This document shows, one piece after another, positions 9,348 to 17,459 of a stretch of DNA of 34,987 nucleotides (its first letter is position 1; each line of letters opens with the position of its first letter). This DNA comes from an uncultured Microcaldota archaeon. Lineage in GTDB: Archaea; Micrarchaeota; Micrarchaeia; Anstonellales; J096. Position numbers and translations under genes: made by a program. Where the stretch lies: the NCBI GenBank assembly GCA_938083015.1, contig CALKCX010000001.1:1-34987 (forward strand). Direction: 5' to 3'. The notes beneath the pieces were generated by a model. That model ran no database searches and was not told the DNA's origin. It saw nothing but the letters and a program-made list of their open reading frames with translations.

Positions 9348-9820
9348 TCTTTATATATACCTTTGTATTCACCTAACTTAGTTCTATTTCTAAACAATAC
9401 AATTTGTCCTACTTTAGCATTCCTATAAATCTCTAAACCACTAGGGTTGATAACATGTAATAATAATTCAGGATGTCCTCTATAACCTGGATCAAATAAA
9501 CCAGAATATATTGTGGCCCCATTTCTAATTAAACTACTTCTAGGAAAAAATATACCTATAGTTCGATTATCCAAATTTATAAGTTCATTTATTTTTATCT
9601 TATAACAACCAGGGGCCAAGTGTAAATAATCGTCTTCCCATTTTAATTCTATATTTTCAGCTAGTTTTCTATTAGTATTATCAAAATCTAAGGCCCCGTA
9701 TGATATGAAAGTATATATTTGTTTTAAAGTTAAATCTATACCAGCTTGTTGAATTTGCTTATTAGCATCGATATACTTAGATATTATCTTGTCTATAGCA
9801 TGTTGCGGTGGGATTATCAT
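9344..9820 (-). CDS. dCTP deaminase / dUTPase family protein
   Basis: Trimeric dUTPase/DCD core: QQAGIDLTLKQIY; IGIFFPRSSLIRNGATIYSGLFDPGYRGHPELLLHV; NAKVGQIVLFR. I could not separate dcd from dut by eye. Confidence 0.85.
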   Translation of the reverse strand: MIIPPQHAIDKIISKYIDANKQIQQAGIDLTLKQIYTFISYGALDFDNTNRKLAENIELKWEDDYLHLAPGCYKIKINELINLDNRTIGIFFPRSSLIRNGATIYSGLFDPGYRGHPELLLHVINPSGLEIYRNAKVGQIVLFRNRTKLGEYKGIYKE

Positions 9821-9872
9821 AATTTTAAGTTTAGAATAAAGTTTAAAAAGATAATAGTATATGAATAATTAG

Positions 9873-10058
9873 GTGGGCGTAATGAACCTATTGCCTAATA
9901 AAAAACCTGACGATAAAAACAAACCAGAAGACGAGAAAAAAAGAAGACCAGAAGAAGACGAAGAAGAAGAGTGGGATGAGGAAGAAGAAGAGTGGGATGA
10001 AGATTGGGACGAGGAATGGGATGAGGAAGAAGATTGGGAAGAAGAGGAAGAGGAATAA
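9873..10058 (+). CDS. Small, extremely acidic Trp/Asp/Glu low-complexity protein; ATG at 9882 is the likelier start
   Basis: C-terminus is EEDEEEEWDEEEEEWDEDWDEEWDEEEDWEEEEEE. A possible ribosome-binding site (aggtgg) precedes ATG 9882, and the stop abuts the next ATG (taaatg). Confidence 0.7.
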   Translation: MGVMNLLPNKKPDDKNKPEDEKKRRPEEDEEEEWDEEEEEWDEDWDEEWDEEEDWEEEEEE

Positions 10059-10556
10059 ATGAGGTTCTACTTTTCATATTTTTACGAATTTCTCACAAAC
10101 GGTTTAATCCCATCTATATTTGGATTGATAATATTCTTTTTACCTGATATTGCATATTTATTTGTTGATTCGTTGAAAAACATATCTCTTCTTGAACCTA
10201 TATATATGGGCGATGGAAATCTAGTGTTTAGAATTATAGGAATTATAATAATATTGCTAGCTATTATATATAGCTATCTTAAATTCAAATTTAGTTTTCT
10301 CGATCTAGCAGATGATTATCTTTATTATGAAGAAGGAGTAATTGCAAAAGTTAGAAAAAAGATACCTTATAAGAGTATTACAGATATACAATTAAAAAGA
10401 GGTATTTTTGAAACTTTACTTGGTATGGATGCAATATACATAAACACGGCCGGTAAAGCAGATTACGAGTTAATAATAAAAGGTGTAAGTATAGAACACG
10501 GCGATATTATATTTCAGAAACTTAAAAATAAGCTTTTCAATAAGGATAAGTCATGA
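10059..10556 (+). CDS. Membrane protein with bacterial-type PH (bPH2/DUF304-like) domain
   Basis: Two hydrophobic segments followed by DDYLYYEEGVIAKVRKKIPYKSITDIQLKRGIFETLLGMDAIYINTAG, typical of bPH2 domains. Confidence 0.75.
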   Translation: MRFYFSYFYEFLTNGLIPSIFGLIIFFLPDIAYLFVDSLKNISLLEPIYMGDGNLVFRIIGIIIILLAIIYSYLKFKFSFLDLADDYLYYEEGVIAKVRKKIPYKSITDIQLKRGIFETLLGMDAIYINTAGKADYELIIKGVSIEHGDIIFQKLKNKLFNKDKS

Positions 10557-11062
10557 GAATAGGTATAACAGGTGTGCCTGGTAGTGGTAAGACTACATTG
10601 GCCAAAGATTTAGCTAAACTATACCATTTGCCTTATATATCTATAAATGATGTTGTAAAGAAACATAATCTTGGAGAAGAAGTAGATATAAATAAATTAG
10701 ATAAGATAATTCGAAGAATTGTAAAAGATATGAATGGATTTGTAATAGAAGGACATTTATTAGTAGAAATTGATATAAATTTAGATATTTTAATATTATT
10801 AAGAGCGTCTTATAGAGCTTTATTGAGAAGATATAGAAAAAGGAAATATCCAGATTGGAAGATATGGGAAAACATTGCAGCAGAGATATTGGATTATTTT
10901 CCAATTAATCTAAAAAATAAGAATTACATAGAGATAAATACAACTGGGTTAAATAGAAGACAATTGTTAAAGAAAGTTTTAAAATCCATAGAAGAGAAAC
11001 AAGGTGATGTTGTAAATTGGAAAGACGATATGATAAGTTTAATAAATAGGGGAAAGATATAA
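10553..11062 (+). CDS. Adenylate kinase AK6/Fap7/hCINAP-like NTPase
   Basis: Walker A (GITGVPGSGKTTLAKDLA), followed by GFVIEGHLL, LRASYRALLRRYRKRKYPDWKIWENIAAEILD. Confidence 0.85.
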   Translation: MRIGITGVPGSGKTTLAKDLAKLYHLPYISINDVVKKHNLGEEVDINKLDKIIRRIVKDMNGFVIEGHLLVEIDINLDILILLRASYRALLRRYRKRKYPDWKIWENIAAEILDYFPINLKNKNYIEINTTGLNRRQLLKKVLKSIEEKQGDVVNWKDDMISLINRGKI

Positions 11063-11102
11063 GTTTTAAAAATTATTCTTATCTATATAATTGTGATTTG
11101 TA

Positions 11103-11609
11103 ATGGATAGCAGAGAGGAGCTTGAGAAGATCATCAAAGAGAAAAACGAATTAAGAAGTTATTTAAAACAGATCGAAGAAAACTTGACTTATCTTACTAA
11201 AGAAAGAGAATATCTAGAACCTAATGTACAGAAATATAAAGAGCTTAGATTAGGGGAATTGATGAATAGAAGAAAAAAGATAGAGTATTTGATGATTACA
11301 CAGGCCAAAAGTGCTAAAGCTGAAAAGAAGTATCTTGAAAAACTAGTTAGTATTGAGAGAAAGATCAAAGAGAATGCCCCTCTGTTAGAAGCTTATAGAA
11401 GATATAGCAATGTAATTAAGCAAATAGAGTTGTTAACTAAGCAAAAACAAGAGATGGAAACTAAGATAGAAGAGTTAGATAATAGAATAAACGAGATGAT
11501 TAAAAGTATGAAGACTAATAAAAGACCTAAACCTAAGAGTAAAGAAAAGCAAGAAGTCTCTGAACAGGCCCCTAAGAAAGACTATATATCTCTTGAAGAT
11601 CTACTTTAG
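11103..11609 (+). CDS. Coiled-coil protein, unknown function
   Basis: 168 aa, strongly charged heptad-like sequence; a TATA-like run (taagttttaaaaa) precedes it. Confidence 0.7.
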   Translation: MDSREELEKIIKEKNELRSYLKQIEENLTYLTKEREYLEPNVQKYKELRLGELMNRRKKIEYLMITQAKSAKAEKKYLEKLVSIERKIKENAPLLEAYRRYSNVIKQIELLTKQKQEMETKIEELDNRINEMIKSMKTNKRPKPKSKEKQEVSEQAPKKDYISLEDLL

Positions 11610-11649
11610 CGAAATGTTTAAAAATATAAATATAGATAGATAAAAGGGG

Positions 11650-12060
11650 GTGTCTTACATGGCGACTGATGTTGATACCAAAAGAATGTTAGCTTACATA
11701 ATAGATGTCTTAATATTGATGACAATAACTACAGTAGTTTATGTATTCATGTTTGCAATAATAGGGGTCATTATAATGATAATACCTTTCTTGTCTCCTA
11801 TTTTTACACTTTTCTCATTTTTGATAGCATTAGCAATACCATTTCTCTATTTCTATCTACTCGATTCTAGAGGTGGCACATTAGGACATAGGATAATGAA
11901 GATTAGAAGTAACGCTAATACGGCCCCTAACTCTAAGAGAATAATAAGGAATATTCTAAAGTCATTCTTTGTAATTCCAATTATAATATTCATAGTCAAG
12001 ATAGTTTCTAATAGATGGATACACGATGAGTTCTCTGGTATAACAGTACAGGAAATTTAA
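11650..12060 (+). CDS. RDD family membrane protein; ATG at 11659 (MATDVDTKR) is the likelier start
   Basis: TKRMLAYIIDVLILM and DSRGGTLGHRIMKIR with intervening TMs match the RDD pattern. Confidence 0.8.
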   Translation: MSYMATDVDTKRMLAYIIDVLILMTITTVVYVFMFAIIGVIIMIIPFLSPIFTLFSFLIALAIPFLYFYLLDSRGGTLGHRIMKIRSNANTAPNSKRIIRNILKSFFVIPIIIFIVKIVSNRWIHDEFSGITVQEI

Positions 12061-12118
12061 TATAATTTATAAACTTCTTCTGTTGATTTTTTAAATATTT
12101 CTTAATATTTGATCAAGT

Positions 12119-13282
12119 ATGAGAAGAGTTGCAATTATAGGTATAGGTATAACTAAGTTTGGAGAACATTGGGATAAGGGAATAAGAGAATTGGCATTAG
12201 AAGCAGGAATAAAAGCAATAGCTGATGCTGGATTAGAAGGAGAAAAGATAGATGCTGGGTATGTTGGTAACATGGCAGCAGGTAGTTTTGCTCTTCAAGA
12301 ACATCTTGGTGCAATGCTTGCAGATCATCTTGGTTTAAACCCTATTCCTGTTGTAAAGGTAGAAGCAGCATGTGCTTCAGGTGCAGTAGCATTTAGACAA
12401 GCTTATATGGCAGTAGCATCAGGTATACACGATATCGTAGTAGCTGGTGGTGTAGAGAAGATGACAGATCTAGATACAGAAACTGTGACCAAAATACTAA
12501 GTGCAGCAGGTGATCAAGAATGGGAAGCATTTCAAGGAGCTACTTTTCCTTCATTATACGCACTTATGATGAGATCTTATATGTTAAAATATGGGGCCAC
12601 TGAAGAGGATTTTGCATACGTAGCTGTTAAAAATCATAGACATGCTAAAAATGTAGAGTATGCACAATTTAGAAATGAAATTACTTTAGAACAAGTTATG
12701 GAATCGAAATATGTAGCAGAACCTATAAAAGTATTAGATTCTTCTCCTATATCAGATGGAGCGGCAGCAGTTATACTTACATCTTTAGATCAAGCTTATT
12801 CATATACATCAGAACCTATAGAGGTATTGGCCTCTAGTCAAGCAACAGATACAATAGCTTTACATGATAGAGAAGATTTAAGTTATGTCAAAGCTACAGA
12901 GATTGCAGCAACTAAAGCTTATAAACAGGCAAATATTACACCTACACATATAGATTTGGCAGAAGTACACGATGCTTTTACTATAGGTGAAGTTATGGCA
13001 ATAGAGGCCTTAGGATTCTTTGAAAGAGGAGAAGGGTATAAGGCCGCTAGAGAAGGATGGTCAACATATGGTGGTAAAATCGTGATAAACCCAAGTGGAG
13101 GACTAAAAGGAGCTGGTCATCCTGTCGGAGCTACAGGTATAAAACAAATATATGAAATAGTATTACAGCTTAGAGGTAAAGCAGGATCTAGACAGGTAAA
13201 GAATGCAACCTATGGGTTAGCTAACAATGTCGGGGGCAGTGGTGCAACATCCGTAGTTACTATATTGGGCAAAGTATATTAA
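12119..13282 (+). CDS. Archaeal-type thiolase (acetyl-CoA C-acetyltransferase-like)
   Basis: Thiolase motifs: GITKFGEHWDKGIRELA; VEAACASGAVAFRQAYMAVASG; VHDAFTIGEVMAIEALGF; NPSGGLKGAGHPVGATGIKQIYEI; NVGGSGATSVVTIL. Confidence 0.95.
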   Translation: MRRVAIIGIGITKFGEHWDKGIRELALEAGIKAIADAGLEGEKIDAGYVGNMAAGSFALQEHLGAMLADHLGLNPIPVVKVEAACASGAVAFRQAYMAVASGIHDIVVAGGVEKMTDLDTETVTKILSAAGDQEWEAFQGATFPSLYALMMRSYMLKYGATEEDFAYVAVKNHRHAKNVEYAQFRNEITLEQVMESKYVAEPIKVLDSSPISDGAAAVILTSLDQAYSYTSEPIEVLASSQATDTIALHDREDLSYVKATEIAATKAYKQANITPTHIDLAEVHDAFTIGEVMAIEALGFFERGEGYKAAREGWSTYGGKIVINPSGGLKGAGHPVGATGIKQIYEIVLQLRGKAGSRQVKNATYGLANNVGGSGATSVVTILGKVY

Positions 13283-13283
13283 T

Positions 13284-13292
13284 GTTTTTAAA
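13284..13292 (+). promoter_or_regulatory. Putative TATA box upstream of rpoK
   Basis: gtttttaaac-type element about 25-30 nt before ATG 13315, leaving little or no 5' leader. Confidence 0.45.
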
Positions 13293-13314
13293 CTTTTTTT
13301 AATAATATAAAAGT

Positions 13315-13473
13315 ATGAATAAGTTTGTGAAAGCAAGAATAATAGGAGCGAGGGCATTGCAATTATCATGTGGTGCAGAACCTAATATAGATGCGAATGT
13401 AAAAGATACTATAGAATTAAGCTATATGGAATTTAAAAACGGAATTATCCCTATAGAGGTCAGAAAGAGATGA
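13315..13473 (+). CDS. rpoK: DNA-directed RNA polymerase subunit K (Rpo6/RpoK, omega homolog), 52 aa, absent from the supplied ORF track
   Basis: Translated from sequence: MNKFVKARIIGARALQLSCGAEPNIDANVKDTIELSYMEFKNGIIPIEVRKR*. The KARIIGARALQLxxGA and EFKxGIIPIEVRR motifs match archaeal RpoK. Confidence 0.93.
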   Translation: MNKFVKARIIGARALQLSCGAEPNIDANVKDTIELSYMEFKNGIIPIEVRKR

Positions 13474-14306
13474 GATGGATTCTAGGTCTTGTAGTATTGC
13501 TTATTTTATTTTCTGGATGTATAGATACTGGTCAATCGAAGGTTTGTAGTATAGATGCAGATTGTAAAACTTATCAGCAATGTGTAAACGGTACATGTAC
13601 TCTTAGGCCTGGATCATGTGAAGGTGATAAAGATTGTCAATTCTATGAACTATGTGATAGACGAGAGAATAGATGTGTTGTTAGAGAAGGATTTTGTGTA
13701 AATAACAATCAATGTAAGATTTACCAATTTTGTAATCTAACTACGAAAAGATGTCAATCTATTCCAGGATTCTGTGATAAAAATAATGACTGTGATAGTT
13801 GGCAACAATGTGATACTAAAATAAATAGATGTGTACCAAAACCTGGTTATTGTTTAGAAGATAAGAATTGTAGATCTTGGGAAAAATGTAATAATTTCAA
13901 TAGATGTGAACCATTACCTGGTAGATGTAATGTTGATCAAGATTGTAAAAGTTACGAATATTGTGATAAGAGAAATAATAAGTGTACTCCTAAACCTGGT
14001 TATTGTAATGTACACGGCGATTGTGATGAAAAATGGCAATACTGTGGAAATGATAATACATGTAAACCTTTATTTGGAAGATGCAATACTGATTCGGACT
14101 GTGCTGAATGGGAGATATGTAATAAATTTAAGAAAACATGTGAACTTGCACCAAATAGATGTTTAACTAATCAGCATTGTAAAGATTGGCAATACTGCGA
14201 TTCATTTAATGATAAGATGTGTAAACCTTTGCCTGGTAGATGTGACAGGCAAGAGGATTGCCCTAAAGGACAGATATGCGATACGACGACACACAGATGC
14301 AGGTAA
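13470..14306 (+). CDS. Secreted Cys-rich repeat lipoprotein (about ten four-Cys modules)
   Basis: Signal peptide with lipobox (MRWILGLVVLLILFSGCIDTG), then about ten repeats of roughly 25 aa, C-x(5)-C-x(5)-C-x(5-8)-C...PG[YRF], up to the stop. Confidence 0.85.
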   Translation: MRWILGLVVLLILFSGCIDTGQSKVCSIDADCKTYQQCVNGTCTLRPGSCEGDKDCQFYELCDRRENRCVVREGFCVNNNQCKIYQFCNLTTKRCQSIPGFCDKNNDCDSWQQCDTKINRCVPKPGYCLEDKNCRSWEKCNNFNRCEPLPGRCNVDQDCKSYEYCDKRNNKCTPKPGYCNVHGDCDEKWQYCGNDNTCKPLFGRCNTDSDCAEWEICNKFKKTCELAPNRCLTNQHCKDWQYCDSFNDKMCKPLPGRCDRQEDCPKGQICDTTTHRCR

Positions 14307-14767
14307 AGGTATTAAACAGAAAGCATATTGATGAAGTAGTTCAGTTTTTAGAAGAAGTCAAAGATCTAGAATTAGGAGACGATGAAGTATCAGAGATAAA
14401 AGATATATTAATAGAAGGGTATAGTTTTGGAGTATATTCAGAAAGAGATTTACACGGAATATGTCTAATGTACGAAGTAAGTTTTGATGGAATACAGATA
14501 TTGTTTGATGAAGAACCAAATGCATTATCCGCAGAACCTCATATTGATTATAAATACGAATACTTAGAAAACTTAGAGAATACGATGTTTAAAGCTATAG
14601 ATAGGATTGTTACTGAAAATGAATTTAACTATGTTGTAATACAGATGTCTAAAACAATAAGAGAAATAAGAGATAATCCGAGAGATTTAACTAAAGCTTT
14701 GATTAAAGCAGGTTATAGATTTATCGAATCACCTGATGATGTAACAATAGGTTTTAAAGAGTATTAA
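14297..14767 (+). CDS. Conserved-looking hypothetical acidic protein (ORF track start 14276; ATG 14297 preferred)
   Basis: Coding ORF (MQVKVLNRKHIDEVVQFLEEVKDLELGDDEVSEIKD...) overlapping the lipoprotein stop. A distant acetyltransferase-like fold is possible but unproven. Confidence 0.65.
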   Translation: MQVKVLNRKHIDEVVQFLEEVKDLELGDDEVSEIKDILIEGYSFGVYSERDLHGICLMYEVSFDGIQILFDEEPNALSAEPHIDYKYEYLENLENTMFKAIDRIVTENEFNYVVIQMSKTIREIRDNPRDLTKALIKAGYRFIESPDDVTIGFKEY

Positions 14768-14979
14768 AATAGTTTTATAGATAGATGTCTTACTTTACTA
14801 TTCTTAAACATTTTTCTATTCTCAGAATCACTCCAACATTTTTTACATATTTTTATTTTCTTAACAGCTATGTTTTTCACATTTTTAATAGCTTTAATAT
14901 CATTTAGAGATACTATCTTACCACAGTAATTACACATCTCGGCCTTAGCTACGATTTCCCCATCCGAAGTCTTTATCAT
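14764..14979 (-). CDS. Small zinc-ribbon-like protein
   Basis: 71 aa with paired CNYC and CKKC knuckles. Confidence 0.6.
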   Translation of the reverse strand: MIKTSDGEIVAKAEMCNYCGKIVSLNDIKAIKNVKNIAVKKIKICKKCWSDSENRKMFKNSKVRHLSIKLF

Positions 14980-15011
14980 AGCTTTTATAATCTATAAAAA
15001 GATTTTTATTA

Positions 15012-16616
15012 TTAACACGTAAATATGTATTTATCTTTGTCTTTAATTACATAACCTATTCCTATTAAGAATAATCTTTCTTTAGATAGGTGTTCTTCAT
15101 CAATATATCCTTCTATAATATCAAGAGATTCGGGATTGACCTCTTCATCAGCTAATAACAGTTCTTTAGGTATTATTACCTTTATCTTTACAGGTTTTTT
15201 TGCCCAATCTACAACTGGTAAATCATTTGCTTGTCCATAATAGTATACATCGCCCACTTTTTTTACAACTCCTATACCTTTAAGATTTAACACATCTGCA
15301 AGTTCACGCTTATCCACATATATAGTTCCTTCCCAATAGATGTTTTTCCCATCTTTCTGTTTTAGAAGTTTTAAATTAATAGGAATTGGATCTTTGAAAA
15401 ATGTTATCTTATCTATTCTTCTTAGTTTCTTTTCCATTATCTCTCTATTTATATCTAAAAGCATTTTCCATTCTACTATTGTTTCTTGCTTACCTGGTCC
15501 AAATCTGCTTACAAACTCTTTAATAGCATCTTTTAGTATACCTCTTCTTCTTAAAGCTTTAATAGTAGCTAGTCTTGGATCATCCCACCCATCTACGATA
15601 TTTTTTTCTACTAGCTCTCTAATCTTCCTTTTTGATGTAGATGTACCTTTAATCTCTAATCTAGAGAAATGTATCAATACTATATCTCTTAATCCTAGAT
15701 CTCTTAGAATAGAATGGTATAGCTCTGTTCTAAGCTCATATTCTTTAGATCTTAAAGCATGTGTAACAAGTTCTATACTGTCTAATATAGGTGTGGCAAA
15801 ATCGTATGTTGGCCAGAATTTATATTTATTACCATGTATATAATGAGGATGTTCTACTACTCTAAACATTACAGGATCTCGCATAGTAGTATTATGAGAA
15901 GAGAGATCGCCTTTGTATAAAGCAACTACTTCTCCTTCTTTGTATTCACCATTTATAGCAGATCTAAACATGTCTAAATTTTCTTCTATAGAATTGTTTC
16001 TATCTTTAGTAGGTATTCCTGTTTTTCTCATCTCAGATATCTGTTCTTGAGAGCTATTAGTTAAATACATCTTATCTAAGCTTATAAGCTTCTCTGCGTA
16101 TTCATATAATATATCCATATAGGAAGATGAATGGGTGATTTTTGAATACTTTGCTCCTAACCATTCGATATCTTCTAACATGGCCTGTTCATACTCTTTA
16201 GAACATTTCTCTGGATTGGTATCGTCAAATCTTATTATCAATTCTCCTCGATATCGTTCTAAATATAGTATGTTTAACATTAGCGATTTTGCATGACCTA
16301 TATGCATATAACCTGAAGGTTCGGGCGCAAATCTTAATACAATATATTGGGGATCATCTGGTAATTTAAATCTCTTTTCTTCTCTTAAATATCTTTGATA
16401 ATCGTATTGATAAAATTCTTTTTCAACTTCACCAATATCCATACTGTTTACATTTTCTACTATTTTGCTTACAATAGGTATTATCTCTTTTACTTTAACT
16501 TTTAATTCAGGATGTTCATATAGTATCCATCCTATTACAGACTTTAAATCAGCTTTTCCATATTCCAACCTGTTTTTCAACACCTGTTTTCTAAAATCAT
16601 TATAATAATCTTCCAT
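15012..16616 (-). CDS. gltX: Glutamyl-tRNA synthetase (archaeal/eukaryotic type)
   Basis: Class I motifs: LRFAPEPSGYMHIGHAKSLMLN; LIIRFDDTNPEKCSKEYEQAMLEDIEWLG; IKGTSTSKRKIRELV; GWDDPRLATIKALRRRGI. Confidence 0.95.
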   Translation of the reverse strand: MEDYYNDFRKQVLKNRLEYGKADLKSVIGWILYEHPELKVKVKEIIPIVSKIVENVNSMDIGEVEKEFYQYDYQRYLREEKRFKLPDDPQYIVLRFAPEPSGYMHIGHAKSLMLNILYLERYRGELIIRFDDTNPEKCSKEYEQAMLEDIEWLGAKYSKITHSSSYMDILYEYAEKLISLDKMYLTNSSQEQISEMRKTGIPTKDRNNSIEENLDMFRSAINGEYKEGEVVALYKGDLSSHNTTMRDPVMFRVVEHPHYIHGNKYKFWPTYDFATPILDSIELVTHALRSKEYELRTELYHSILRDLGLRDIVLIHFSRLEIKGTSTSKRKIRELVEKNIVDGWDDPRLATIKALRRRGILKDAIKEFVSRFGPGKQETIVEWKMLLDINREIMEKKLRRIDKITFFKDPIPINLKLLKQKDGKNIYWEGTIYVDKRELADVLNLKGIGVVKKVGDVYYYGQANDLPVVDWAKKPVKIKVIIPKELLLADEEVNPESLDIIEGYIDEEHLSKERLFLIGIGYVIKDKDKYIFTC

Positions 16617-16637
16617 GTTTTGATTACAATATTATAT

Positions 16638-17459
16638 TTAAAAATTCAGCTCTTCGTATAATTTGTTTTTTTCATCTTTATGTAATGACATACACGAGTA
16701 TATTACTAATTTTATCAACATCATTGCCTGCTCATTAGTATAAAAAGCTAACAATGTTAAATAGGTATCTTTAATATAATCTATTAACTTATTTTTATTT
16801 TCATCTATTTTACGCTGTATAGAAGGTAGATGTGTTTTATTTATCAATTTTCTCAATTCTATAATTTTTCTATCTAAAAAGAATATTTCAAGGAATTTTG
16901 ATCTAATGGATTTAGGTAATAACAGAGGATTATAACCTAATGGAAAATAAGACATGTCTATTATTGTATTTGCCAATTCCGGGGTATATGGTATTTCGTT
17001 TTCTATTGCAAATATCAAGGCCTGTACTTTCATTATGTTATCCTCAATATTATCGTCTATTATCGTATTTATAACATTTTTTATAATCTCTTTTTCAATT
17101 ATCTTACCTTTTGATCTAAAGTAATCGTAAATTAAATATACCAATGGGTCGTATTCACCATAAGCATATGGTTGAAGATTACTTAATAATACTTCCACGT
17201 ATTCTTTTAATTCTTCGCTTTGATTAATTCTCTCTAATAAGACTGCTGCTTCTTGAAATGTAATTCTTAATTCTACTAACAATTGTATAGCATTGTTTAT
17301 ATACCTGTTATCGAGATATCTTTGAAATAGCTTAATATACAATATGGCCATGGATAGTTTATCTTCTTCAGTTAAATGTTTAGATTTTTTAAATGAATAT
17401 TCGGCTAATTGTAAATAACCATTCGCGTATAATACTTTTGCCGCTATATTGTATATCAT
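16638..17459 (-). CDS. Alpha-helical (TPR-like?) protein of unknown function, downstream of the Rad50-like gene
   Basis: 273-aa helix-rich ORF with a 4-nt overlap with the Rad50-like gene; no recognised catalytic motif. Confidence 0.65.
   Translation of the reverse strand: MIYNIAAKVLYANGYLQLAEYSFKKSKHLTEEDKLSMAILYIKLFQRYLDNRYINNAIQLLVELRITFQEAAVLLERINQSEELKEYVEVLLSNLQPYAYGEYDPLVYLIYDYFRSKGKIIEKEIIKNVINTIIDDNIEDNIMKVQALIFAIENEIPYTPELANTIIDMSYFPLGYNPLLLPKSIRSKFLEIFFLDRKIIELRKLINKTHLPSIQRKIDENKNKLIDYIKDTYLTLLAFYTNEQAMMLIKLVIYSCMSLHKDEKNKLYEELNF

Noticed and set aside
9895-10077. 60-aa minus-strand ORF rich in Leu/Pro
   Set aside because: It is the antisense reading of the purine-rich acidic tract; the plus frame has a plausible RBS and adjacency to the next gene.
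10641-10904. 87-aa minus-strand ORF
   Set aside because: Antisense to the AK6-like kinase gene; no recognisable features.
13906-14166. 86-aa plus-strand ORF within the Cys-repeat lipoprotein
   Set aside because: Alternate frame of a repetitive gene; the lipoprotein frame has a signal peptide and regular Cys modules.
15340-15843. 167-aa plus-strand ORF inside the GluRS gene
   Set aside because: Antisense to a clear gltX with conserved motifs; Leu/Ser/Ile-rich composition typical of shadow ORFs in AT-rich DNA.
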